The notes under the pieces are model-generated. The model saw nothing but the letters and a program-made list of their open reading frames with translations, was not told the DNA's origin and did not search any database. The translations under genes and the position numbers were made by a program. Positions 7,517 to 14,713 of a stretch of DNA of 64,000 nt are shown here, piece after piece. This DNA comes from Robiginitalea myxolifaciens (lineage in GTDB: Bacteria > Bacteroidota > Bacteroidia > Flavobacteriales > Flavobacteriaceae): the NCBI RefSeq assembly GCF_900115205.1, contig NZ_FOYQ01000001.1, positions 1,453,240 through 1,517,239 of the forward strand, given 5' to 3'. Each line of letters opens with the position of its first letter. The stretch's first letter is position 1.

Positions 7517-8491
7517 TTACCGGGCGTACTTCGCCAGGCGTGTTGCCTGTTCTTCCAGGGCTTCTATGAATTCATTTTCAAGGCGGTCTATGAGCGCTGC
7601 GGTGGGCAGGCTATCGTCTATGCTGGTAACCCCCTGACCTGCGGACCAGATGGTTTTCCAGGCTTTGGCCTCGCTGTCCAGTTCTTTCCCAAAATCGATT
7701 TTATGATCTTTTTCCAGATCGGCCTGGCTCAGGCCGGCTGCTTCCAGGCTTTTCGCCAGGAAGTTGGCATGTACACCAGAGATGGCCGCGGTATAGACCA
7801 CATCGGAGGCCCCGGCATCGGAAATCATATCGCGGTATTCCTCAGGAGCATTACTTTCGGTAGTATTGATAAATCGGGTTCCCATATAGGCCAGATCGGC
7901 ACCCATCTGCAGGGCCGAGGCAATATCCCGACCGGTGCTGATACAACCGGAAAGCAGGATGGTTTTCTTGTAAAATGCCCGGACTTCTGACAACAGGCTC
8001 ATCGGATTCAGGGTTCCTGCATGTCCACCAGCCCCGGCAGCTACGAGGATCAACCCATCGACTCCAGCAGCGGCTGCTTTTTCGGCATGTCGCTTCTTGA
8101 TTATATCGTGGAAGACCAGTCCGCCGTAACTATGCACGGCATCGACGACTTCTGAAACGGCCCCCAGGGAAGTAATTATCAATGGAACACGGTGTTTCAT
8201 GCACAGCCTCAAATCGGCTTCCAGCCTGGGATTGGTCGGATGGACAATGAGATTTACCCCAAAGGGTGCCGGCTTTTTACCGGTTGTTTCTTCGTAGGCT
8301 TTTAATTCCTCCTGGATTTCAATGAGCCAGGCCTCGAACCCTTCACTGCTGCGTTGGTTGAGCGCCGGGAAAGTTCCCACGATTCCATTTTTACAACATT
8401 CCACGACCAGGGCGGGGTTTGAAATCAGGAACATAGGTGCGGCCACTGCTGGCAAACGCAGGTCAGGGATAAAAGAAGCTTTTTCGGACAT
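7517..8491 (-). CDS. NAD(P)H-dependent flavin oxidoreductase / nitronate monooxygenase
   Basis: FMN-dependent TIM-barrel enzyme of the 2-nitropropane dioxygenase family. The start (RLPAVAAPMFLISNPALVVECCKNGIVG) is the family's first barrel strand and loop. The phosphate-binding glycine-rich segment VAAGAGGHAGT and the later strand ALQMGADLAYMGTRFINTTES are visible. Length 324 aa is usual. Family members oxidise nitronates or act as enoyl reductases, and sequence alone does not decide. It lies 39 nt upstream of the bestrophin gene on the same strand and is divergent from the thioesterase. Confidence 0.88.
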   Translation of the reverse strand: MSEKASFIPDLRLPAVAAPMFLISNPALVVECCKNGIVGTFPALNQRSSEGFEAWLIEIQEELKAYEETTGKKPAPFGVNLIVHPTNPRLEADLRLCMKHRVPLIITSLGAVSEVVDAVHSYGGLVFHDIIKKRHAEKAAAAGVDGLILVAAGAGGHAGTLNPMSLLSEVRAFYKKTILLSGCISTGRDIASALQMGADLAYMGTRFINTTESNAPEEYRDMISDAGASDVVYTAAISGVHANFLAKSLEAAGLSQADLEKDHKIDFGKELDSEAKAWKTIWSAGQGVTSIDDSLPTAALIDRLENEFIEALEEQATRLAKYAR

Positions 8492-8570
8492 GATTTGATT
8501 TTAGGCCGGGAGGTTAGCATATTTTCCACGGCGCTTAAAAATACAATTTATGCGCAATCCATGACGGGAT

Positions 8571-8603
8571 TTGACAGCTGCCCCTCGAATTCTGCTACTT
8601 TTG
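8571..8603 (+). promoter_or_regulatory. promoter of the thioesterase gene (TTGAC-N-TACTTTTG)
   Basis: TTG at 8571-8573 (in TTGAC) and TACTTTTG at 8596-8603 lie 22 nt apart. The start codon at 8627 is about 23 nt after the box. This placement excludes the possible upstream start at 8495. Confidence 0.6.
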
Positions 8604-8626
8604 TAACCCTAATACAAAAGCCCTAT

Positions 8627-9103
8627 ATGTATTCTAAGTCTTTTGAAGTCCGATGGAGCGACCTCGACGCGAACTGGCATCTGGCCAACAGCGCCTACAC
8701 CAATTTCATGAGCCATACCCGGATGTCTTACTTCTACGACAATGGTTTTACCCCGCTCGCGATGAAAGAAGCAGGGATTGGCCCGGTAGTATTTTATGAG
8801 CATATGTATTATTTCCGCGAAGTCCTTCCCGGTCCGCCCATTCGTGTTACGCTGGAATTAAAGGGTCTCAGTAAGGACGGGATGTTCTTTGAATTCCTCC
8901 ATAATTTTTACGATTTCACCGGGAAACACAAGGCCCAGTGTGAAATGATGGGCGGATGGATCGATATGAAGGCTCGTAAACTGTGCAGTCTCCAAGGAGA
9001 TTTGCTGGAGGCTACCATGGCCGTGGAAAAAGCCGAAGACTTTCGCTGGTTAACCCGGGAGGACACCCGAAAATTTGCACGCAGGCCAAAGGATCTGGAA
9101 TAG
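8627..9103 (+). CDS. hotdog-fold acyl-CoA thioesterase
   Basis: Single hotdog domain, 158 aa, of the 4-hydroxybenzoyl-CoA thioesterase type. The motif near the start, FEVRWSDLDANWHLANSAY, carries the catalytic-type Asp and the N..H..NSxY pattern of the family. A long central helix (TNFMSHTRMSYFYDNG) and beta strands follow (VFYEHMYYFREVLPGPPIRV, MFFEFLHNFYDFTG). The ATG at 8627 is chosen over an upstream frame start because the promoter box lies at 8596-8603 and the domain begins at once. The substrate is unknown. Converges on the EamA transporter, 4 nt apart. Confidence 0.88.
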   Translation: MYSKSFEVRWSDLDANWHLANSAYTNFMSHTRMSYFYDNGFTPLAMKEAGIGPVVFYEHMYYFREVLPGPPIRVTLELKGLSKDGMFFEFLHNFYDFTGKHKAQCEMMGGWIDMKARKLCSLQGDLLEATMAVEKAEDFRWLTREDTRKFARRPKDLE

Positions 9104-9107
9104 CCGT

Positions 9108-10007
9108 TTAAGTTCTGGGTGGAATCCGGGGCCTCCGGCTCGCCAAATACACCCCGCTGAGCACTAGGATCATTGCAATGGTATTGAGCAGTGTGAGTTT
9201 GTCCTTTCCCGTTAGCAGGGCAAAGGCAATACCAATTAAGGGTTGGGCATAGATAAAGGCGCTAACCGTGGAAGCCTTGAGTTGGGTCAGCGCAAAAACA
9301 TTGAAGAGGTAGGTCAGAAATGTGGTTCCCAGAATAACAAAGGCAATGGCTGCCAGCCCGTCCCCGGGGATTTCCGCCCATGGAATTTCCAGGAATTCCG
9401 GCAAGGTGATCGGAAAATTAATAATAAAGGCAAGGGTAAATAACCATTTCATCAGGACCAGGGGATGGTATTTTTCGATGAGTTTCTTGGCCAGAATGAG
9501 GTAAAGCCCATAGCTGGTTGCATTGACCACGAACAGGGTGTTCCCCAGGGGAATATTCGGGGCATTAAATCCTTCGGGCTTATTGAGGAAGATCAATCCC
9601 AAGGCACCCAACCCGCCAAGTAGTATGCCCAAGGCCTTGTACAGGGTAATGCGCTCCCGGATCAAAAAGAACGAAAGGCCAACCACGATAATCGGGGTCA
9701 GGGTAACCAGCACCGCACTATTCACCGGAGTGGATAGCTCCAGTCCTTTGAAAAAGGCAAGCATATTGATGACCATCCCGAATATCGCACATACCAGGAT
9801 TCTTCCCCAGTCCTTTCGCTCGATGCGTTGTTTTGGCCCAAGGCTGGAAAACAACCAGAAAAGGAGGGCGGCCCCGCTTACCCGAAGGAAAATGAAACCG
9901 AATGGCTGCACGTAATGCGGCATTACTCCTTTGGCTATGGTGTGATTGAGCCCGTAGATGGTGGTTGCCCCAAGGGCGGCGAGGATGGCCAGGGTTCTTT
10001 TGCTCAT
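9108..10007 (-). CDS. EamA/DMT family permease
   Basis: Inner-membrane transporter of the drug/metabolite superfamily, 299 aa with about ten hydrophobic segments arranged as two EamA halves. The first half starts LAILAALGATTIYGLNHTIAKGV and contains LVTLTPIIVVGLSFFLIRERIT. The second contains PLVLMKWLFTLAFI and ends with ASTVSAFIYAQPLIGIAFALL. The stop of the ArsC-like gene overlaps this start by 4 nt, which shows translational coupling in the order lipoprotein, ArsC-like, EamA. The substrate is unknown; arsenic transport would be an over-reading of the neighbour. Confidence 0.9.
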   Translation of the reverse strand: MSKRTLAILAALGATTIYGLNHTIAKGVMPHYVQPFGFIFLRVSGAALLFWLFSSLGPKQRIERKDWGRILVCAIFGMVINMLAFFKGLELSTPVNSAVLVTLTPIIVVGLSFFLIRERITLYKALGILLGGLGALGLIFLNKPEGFNAPNIPLGNTLFVVNATSYGLYLILAKKLIEKYHPLVLMKWLFTLAFIINFPITLPEFLEIPWAEIPGDGLAAIAFVILGTTFLTYLFNVFALTQLKASTVSAFIYAQPLIGIAFALLTGKDKLTLLNTIAMILVLSGVYLASRRPRIPPRT

Positions 10008-10357
10008 GAGGCTAGTGCCGCGGTGGCTGCTGCCACAGTCTTGGCAGTATTCCCGATGAATATTTGATCGCCGGCTACGATGACCGGACGTTTCAGGAAG
10101 GTATAATGTTCGAGGATCAGCGCTTTGTATTCGGCTTCCCCTAAAGTTTTTTCATGTAGGCCGCGTTGCCGGTAAAGCCTGGCACGCTTACTGAAAAGCG
10201 CTTCATAACTACCCGCCAGGGCTTTCATGGCCTCGAGTTCTTCAGGAGTTATGGATTCGTCTTTGATATCCCGCAGGGTAAAATCACTTCCCAGGTTCAG
10301 GGTTTTCAGGATACGCTGACAGGTATTGCAGGTACTCAGGTGGTAAATGGCCTTCAT
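10004..10357 (-). CDS. ArsC/Spx family reductase-like protein
   Basis: Thioredoxin-fold protein of 117 aa in the ArsC/Spx/YffB family. The redox motif CNTC lies at residues 10-13 (LSTCNTCQRIL), followed by TLRDIKDESITPEELEAM and the C-terminal segment KRPVIVAGDQIFIGN, equivalent to the family's RP-containing loop. Classical ArsC reduces arsenate with glutathione or glutaredoxin, but many family members in bacteroidetes have no known role. Start and stop overlap its two neighbours by 4 nt each, so it sits in the middle of a coupled three-gene operon. No arsR or arsenite pump is nearby. Confidence 0.85.
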   Translation of the reverse strand: MKAIYHLSTCNTCQRILKTLNLGSDFTLRDIKDESITPEELEAMKALAGSYEALFSKRARLYRQRGLHEKTLGEAEYKALILEHYTFLKRPVIVAGDQIFIGNTAKTVAAATAALAS

Positions 10358-11127
10358 GGCGATGTAGTATTGACAGGTGAATATTCCGGATTCAGGAATG
10401 GCGCCGCTTCGCGGTATGGGATTGTCAGGGACAGCGGTCCATCGGCATAGGAGGCGACCTCGTAAGGATCGTAATGCAACAATACTCCGGCTTCCCCAAA
10501 ACCAATGGATTCCGGGAGGGAAAAACGGTTGTCTTCAAACATGAATCCCGTACTGTTGATATCCTGGTCGGCAGGCACTTCGTATTGTTTTCTGAAAGCC
10601 ATCTCGGCCAGGGAAGTGAACCCGGCTATATCGGCAAATAATTCAGCCGACTCCAGTTCGCGGGCATTTTCCGCGTCGAAATTGAGATAGCGCAGGGAAG
10701 AATAACCGTGGGCTCCTCCTGTAAAGAGGTATCCTTCCAGGGAAATACACAACAACAGTGGGCTGGAATAGGAAACCTCCCCTTGAATATCCGCTTCCCA
10801 GGGGGCGGTCTCATCCGGAAATTTCTCCTGCAATTCTGCATGCCCGGCCGTAAAAGAGGCTATGGCTTCCCGGATAGTAGTGGCTTTGTTAGACTCCGCA
10901 TAGTCGAGCCAGTAGATAATCTCTTCCTCCAGGCTGGTCTTCACCTGCCGGGCGAGGCGATTGTCTTCAGGGCCCATTGGGATTCGGATGTTTACCGACG
11001 GACAATTCGAACAGCTATCCCCCGAATATTCTTTTTCCTGCCATTCCAGCGTATGGGGTTCGTCGCCACAGGATAAGAACAGAAGTAGCGTAAAAAGAAG
11101 GAGGGCAAAGCCTGGTTTACGGTGCAT
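10354..11127 (-). CDS. DUF3298/RsiV-like lipoprotein
   Basis: Predicted lipoprotein of 257 aa. The signal peptide GFALLLFTLLLFLSC puts the lipobox Cys near residue 20. The mature part resembles the DUF4163-DUF3298 arrangement of RsiV/PdaC-type proteins: a beta-rich N-terminal part, then SPLLLCISLEGYLFTGGAHGYSSLRYLNFD, where the GGAHG turn is typical, and a final LLHYDPYEVASYADGPLSLTIPY strand pair typical of DUF3298. The ATG at 11127 is chosen since it begins the signal peptide and a TACCTTTG box lies upstream. First gene of a coupled operon. The ligand is unknown. Confidence 0.85.
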   Translation of the reverse strand: MHRKPGFALLLFTLLLFLSCGDEPHTLEWQEKEYSGDSCSNCPSVNIRIPMGPEDNRLARQVKTSLEEEIIYWLDYAESNKATTIREAIASFTAGHAELQEKFPDETAPWEADIQGEVSYSSPLLLCISLEGYLFTGGAHGYSSLRYLNFDAENARELESAELFADIAGFTSLAEMAFRKQYEVPADQDINSTGFMFEDNRFSLPESIGFGEAGVLLHYDPYEVASYADGPLSLTIPYREAAPFLNPEYSPVNTTSP

Positions 11128-11153
11128 AAAATTCAAATGCTGAGTTGCGAGCC

Positions 11154-11161
11154 CAAAGGTA
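11154..11161 (-). promoter_or_regulatory. -7 box TACCTTTG of the DUF3298-ArsC-EamA operon
   Basis: Minus-strand TACCTTTG, 26 nt before the ATG at 11127. No TTG stands at the usual distance. It is divergent from the metB promoter about 20 nt away. Confidence 0.5.
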
Positions 11162-11179
11162 CAATTTCCCGTAAGGTGG

Positions 11180-11210
11180 TTGGACTTCGACCGACATAAT
11201 CCTAGCTTTG
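11180..11210 (+). promoter_or_regulatory. promoter of metB (TTG-N20-TAGCTTTG)
   Basis: TTG at 11180-11182 and a full consensus TAGCTTTG at 11203-11210 are separated by exactly 20 nt, one of the cleanest promoters in the window. The ATG at 11232 is about 21 nt downstream. Confidence 0.7.
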
Positions 11211-11231
11211 TAAAAAACAAGAGAGAAACAC

Positions 11232-12383
11232 ATGAACGAGGAATTGAAATTCGATACGCGTTCCATCCATGGAGGGCAGGAGCCGGATAAAGCCTATGGG
11301 GCGGTAATGCCACCCATTTATCAGGTTTCCACATTTGCCCAGTCGGCACCCGGAGACCACCAGGGTTATGAATATTCCAGAAGTGGGAATCCTACGCGCG
11401 CAGCCCTTGAGCGTTCCCTGGCGAGCATCGAATCCGGAAATTACGGCCTTGCTTTTGCCAGTGGGCTGGCGGCCATGGATGCCGTTATTAAACTATTGTC
11501 GCCTGGAGATGAGGTGCTATCCACCAATGACCTGTACGGCGGTAGTTATCGCTTGTTCCGAAGGGTATTTGAACCCCTGGGGATAAAATTCAACTTTACC
11601 GGGATGCAGGATGTGGCTGCCCTGGAACCGCTGATCAATGAGCATACACGGCTCATATGGGTGGAAACGCCGACCAACCCCATGATGAATGTCATCGATA
11701 TTGAGGCGGTAGCCGCCCTGGCTAAAAAACACAACATCCTGTTGGCTGTGGATAATACTTTTGCCACCCCTTACCTGCAGCGGCCCCTGGAACTTGGCGC
11801 CGATATCGTGATGCATTCGGCTACCAAATACCTCGGAGGCCACAGCGATGTGGTAGCCGGCGGCCTTGTCGTGCGAGACAAGGACCTGGCCGACAAATTG
11901 TACTTCCTGCAAAACGCAAGCGGAGGAGTATGCGGCCCCATGGACAGCTACCTGGTGCTGCGGGGGATCAAAACCCTCCACCTGCGAATGCAACGCCATT
12001 GTGAAAACGGGGAAGCCATCGCCAAATACCTCGAAACACATCCCAAAATTGACCGGGTTTACTGGCCTGGTTTTCCAACGCACCCCAATCATGATATTGC
12101 AAAGCGGCAAATGGACGGCTTTGGCGGGATGATTTCCTTTGTGACCAAAAAGGGAGATCTGGAAGATGCGCGCCGAATAGTCAGTGCCCTGAAAGTATTT
12201 ACCCTGGCGGAATCGCTCGGAGGGGTAGAGAGCCTGGCGGGACATCCAGCCAGTATGACTCACGCCAGTATACCCAAAGAAGAACGGGAGAAAAGTGGGG
12301 TAACGGATGGCCTGGTTCGATTGAGTGTGGGCATTGAGCATGCAGACGATTTAATCGCAGACCTGGCACAGGCCCTGGGTTAA
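11232..12383 (+). CDS. metB: cystathionine gamma-synthase (Cys/Met metabolism PLP enzyme)
   Basis: Fold-type I PLP enzyme of 383 aa. As gamma-synthase it would join activated homoserine and cysteine to cystathionine in the transsulfuration route to methionine. Visible: FDTRSIHGGQEPD start, YEYSRSGNPTRAALE, ASGLAAMDAV, the SATKYLGGHSDV motif with the PLP Lys at about 199, and the C-terminal ESLAGHPASMTHASI. Gamma-synthases and gamma-lyases are close relatives and both are common, so the direction of the pathway is not certain from sequence alone. It is transcribed alone from the promoter at 11180-11210. Confidence 0.88.
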   Translation: MNEELKFDTRSIHGGQEPDKAYGAVMPPIYQVSTFAQSAPGDHQGYEYSRSGNPTRAALERSLASIESGNYGLAFASGLAAMDAVIKLLSPGDEVLSTNDLYGGSYRLFRRVFEPLGIKFNFTGMQDVAALEPLINEHTRLIWVETPTNPMMNVIDIEAVAALAKKHNILLAVDNTFATPYLQRPLELGADIVMHSATKYLGGHSDVVAGGLVVRDKDLADKLYFLQNASGGVCGPMDSYLVLRGIKTLHLRMQRHCENGEAIAKYLETHPKIDRVYWPGFPTHPNHDIAKRQMDGFGGMISFVTKKGDLEDARRIVSALKVFTLAESLGGVESLAGHPASMTHASIPKEEREKSGVTDGLVRLSVGIEHADDLIADLAQALG

Positions 12384-12529
12384 TTGCTCAGGATTGGATT
12401 AAGGATTTTTCACTGGCAACCCTATTATTCGGAAGTCAATTATCAAATTTTCAAAAATGTGTAGTTGATATTGGGGAAAACCCATAATTTTACCTTCAAA
12501 TTTTTAATTCCATAATCACAGGTGTAGTT

Positions 12530-13882
12530 ATGACCGAGATCGAAAAGAAAATCGCGGATTTCATGGAGGAAGTGAAAACCCGAAACGGCCATGAGCCGGA
12601 ATTTATTCAGGCCGTTCAGGAAGTTGCTGATACGGTCATTCCTTACATTGCCCAACATGAGATTTACAACGGGAAAAACATCCTGCTTCGCATGGTTGAA
12701 CCTGAGCGATTGCTGTCTTTCCGTGTAGCCTGGGTCGATGACGATGGGGAGATCCACGTAAACCGGGGATATCGAATCCAAATGAACTCCGCCATCGGAC
12801 CTTATAAAGGTGGATTGCGTTTTCACCCGACCGTAAACGCGAGTATCCTGAAATTCCTGGCCTTTGAGCAGGTCTTCAAGAACAGTCTTACAACCCTGCC
12901 CATGGGTGGCGGTAAAGGGGGCTCAGATTTTGACCCTAAAGGAAAATCCGACGATGAGGTAATGCGGTTCTGTCATGCTTTCATGACCGAGTTGTGCCGG
13001 CATATCGGACCCAATACCGATGTTCCTGCAGGGGATATCGGAGTCGGTTCGCGGGAAATTGGATTCCTCTTTGGGATGTACAAGAAACTGCGCAACGAAT
13101 TTACCGGGGTATTGACCGGGAAGGGACTCTCCTGGGGAGGCTCTAAAATCAGACCGGAAGCAACCGGGTATGGGACTGTTTATTTTGCCCAGAATATGTT
13201 GGAGACCCGAAAGGATTCCATGGAAGGTAAGGATGTTGTAATCTCCGGATCCGGGAATGTGGCCCAGTTTGCCGCGGAAAAAGTGCTCCAACTTGGAGGA
13301 AAAGTACTCACCCTCTCCGATTCCGGTGGCTATATCCACGACGCCGATGGCATCGACGAAGAAAAGTTGGCCTGGGTAATGGATCTGAAAAACAATCGCC
13401 GCGGGCGAATTAGTGAGTATGTGGAGCAATATCCTTCGGCTACCTACCACGAAGGGAAAACCCCGTGGGAAGTTAAATGTACCGTTGCTCTGCCCTGTGC
13501 TACTCAGAACGAACTGGACGGAGATGATGCCAAGGCATTGATAGCCAATGGCTGCGTCTGTGTTGCCGAGGGGGCCAATATGCCCTCGACCCCGGAAGCT
13601 ATCCACGCCTTCCACGATGCCCAAATCCTCTTTGCACCCGGAAAGGCTTCCAATGCCGGAGGGGTAGCAACTTCAGGTTTGGAGATGTCTCAGAATTCCC
13701 TGCGGATCAGCTGGACCCGGGAAGAGGTTGACCAACGCCTTAAGGCAATCATGTCCGATATTCACGACAGCTGTATTGAATATGGAATGGAAGGGGAAGA
13801 CTATTGCAACTACGTTAAGGGAGCAAACATTGCTGGCTTTGTGAAAGTTGCCGATGCGATGTTGGCCCAGGGGGTAATCTGA
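12530..13882 (+). CDS. gdhA: NADP-type glutamate dehydrogenase
   Basis: Catalyses 2-oxoglutarate + NH4+ + NADPH to glutamate, a main route of ammonium assimilation. The 450 aa length fits the hexameric bacterial form. The nucleotide-sparing core is complete: YKGGLRFHPTVNASILKFL, then LPMGGGKGGSDFDPKGKSD with the catalytic Lys, DVPAGDIGVGSREIGFLFG, and the Rossmann VVISGSGNVAQFAAEKVL. The type of cofactor is taken from family resemblance. A weak TTG (12471) and TACCTTCA (12491) lie upstream. A strong terminator follows at 13908-13931. Confidence 0.95.
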   Translation: MTEIEKKIADFMEEVKTRNGHEPEFIQAVQEVADTVIPYIAQHEIYNGKNILLRMVEPERLLSFRVAWVDDDGEIHVNRGYRIQMNSAIGPYKGGLRFHPTVNASILKFLAFEQVFKNSLTTLPMGGGKGGSDFDPKGKSDDEVMRFCHAFMTELCRHIGPNTDVPAGDIGVGSREIGFLFGMYKKLRNEFTGVLTGKGLSWGGSKIRPEATGYGTVYFAQNMLETRKDSMEGKDVVISGSGNVAQFAAEKVLQLGGKVLTLSDSGGYIHDADGIDEEKLAWVMDLKNNRRGRISEYVEQYPSATYHEGKTPWEVKCTVALPCATQNELDGDDAKALIANGCVCVAEGANMPSTPEAIHAFHDAQILFAPGKASNAGGVATSGLEMSQNSLRISWTREEVDQRLKAIMSDIHDSCIEYGMEGEDYCNYVKGANIAGFVKVADAMLAQGVI

Positions 13883-13907
13883 TTCCAAACAAAAATTTAC
13901 AATTGCG

Positions 13908-13931
13908 AAAGGCCGGGTTACCGGCCTTTTT
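13908..13931 (+). terminator. rho-independent terminator after gdhA
   Basis: AAAGGCCGG (13908-13916), loop GTTA, CCGGCCTTT (13921-13929) followed by T's. Perfect 9-bp GC-rich stem. Confidence 0.85.
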
Positions 13932-13964
13932 GCTTTTCCGGCCGCGCCTCGAGTAAAATGCTTC

Positions 13965-13972
13965 TATCTTTG
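13965..13972 (+). promoter_or_regulatory. -7 box TATCTTTG of recO
   Basis: Exact TAnnTTTG match 21 nt before the ATG at 13994. It falls inside an upstream extension of the recO frame and so argues against the start at 13958. No TTG at the usual spacing. Confidence 0.55.
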
Positions 13973-13993
13973 AGGGAATTAAATTTGGATAGC

Positions 13994-14713
13994 ATGGCCC
14001 TGGCCACCCCTGCCATTGTTCTTTCCTCGATTAAGTACGGGGACAACAGTTTGATTGTGCGGTTGTATGGTCAGGAAACCGGACTGTTGCAATGCATGCT
14101 CAAAGGCATCCTGGGCAGGAGAAAAGGAAAGTTAAGCCCCGGACTATTTCAACCCTTATCGCAGTTAGAGGTAATTGCCGTGCCCGGGCGAAACGGCAAA
14201 TTGGGTTACCTGAAGGAAGCGACCCTGGGAATTCCCTACACGACTATTCCCACAGACATCCATAAAAGCGCTATCGCGATCTTCCTGGCAGAAACCCTAA
14301 GTCAATCCTTGCGGGAGGAGGCTCCCGACCCCATGCTCTACCGGTATATCCAATCGGCGCTGACCTGGCTGGACGGCTCCAATCCCATCGCAAATTTCCA
14401 CGTGTTATTCTTAATCGGACTTACCCGATATCTGGGGTTTTACCCGGACGATTCCTACCAGGAAGGCGGGTATTTCGATATGGTCGAAGGAGCATTTACA
14501 ACTTACCCGCCCGCCGGGCCGGGAATTAGTGGGGAACAAGTTTCTCTCTTCAGACAGCTCTTAGGCATAAATTTTGATGGTATTGAAACAGTAAAAATGA
14601 ACAAAATGCAACGGCGGGAGCTACTCCGCTCGCTGATTAATTATTACGAGATACATTTGCAGGGATTTCGCAAACCCAGATCATTAGACGTATTGGATGA
14701 GGTGTTTTCCTAA
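13994..14713 (+). CDS. recO: DNA repair protein RecO
   Basis: Recombination mediator that works with RecR to load RecA at gaps. The N-terminal OB-fold begins ALATPAIVLSSIKYGDNSLIVRLYG and continues TGLLQCMLKGILGRRKGKLSPGLFQPLSQLE, the standard start of RecO in bacteroidetes. A helical C-terminal part follows, including FLIGLTRYLGFYPDD. ATG 13994 gives 239 aa, the usual size, and the promoter box lies just upstream. The zinc-finger Cys cluster of some RecO proteins is not seen. The stop overlaps the start of the TonB receptor by 17 nt. Confidence 0.93.
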   Translation: MALATPAIVLSSIKYGDNSLIVRLYGQETGLLQCMLKGILGRRKGKLSPGLFQPLSQLEVIAVPGRNGKLGYLKEATLGIPYTTIPTDIHKSAIAIFLAETLSQSLREEAPDPMLYRYIQSALTWLDGSNPIANFHVLFLIGLTRYLGFYPDDSYQEGGYFDMVEGAFTTYPPAGPGISGEQVSLFRQLLGINFDGIETVKMNKMQRRELLRSLINYYEIHLQGFRKPRSLDVLDEVFS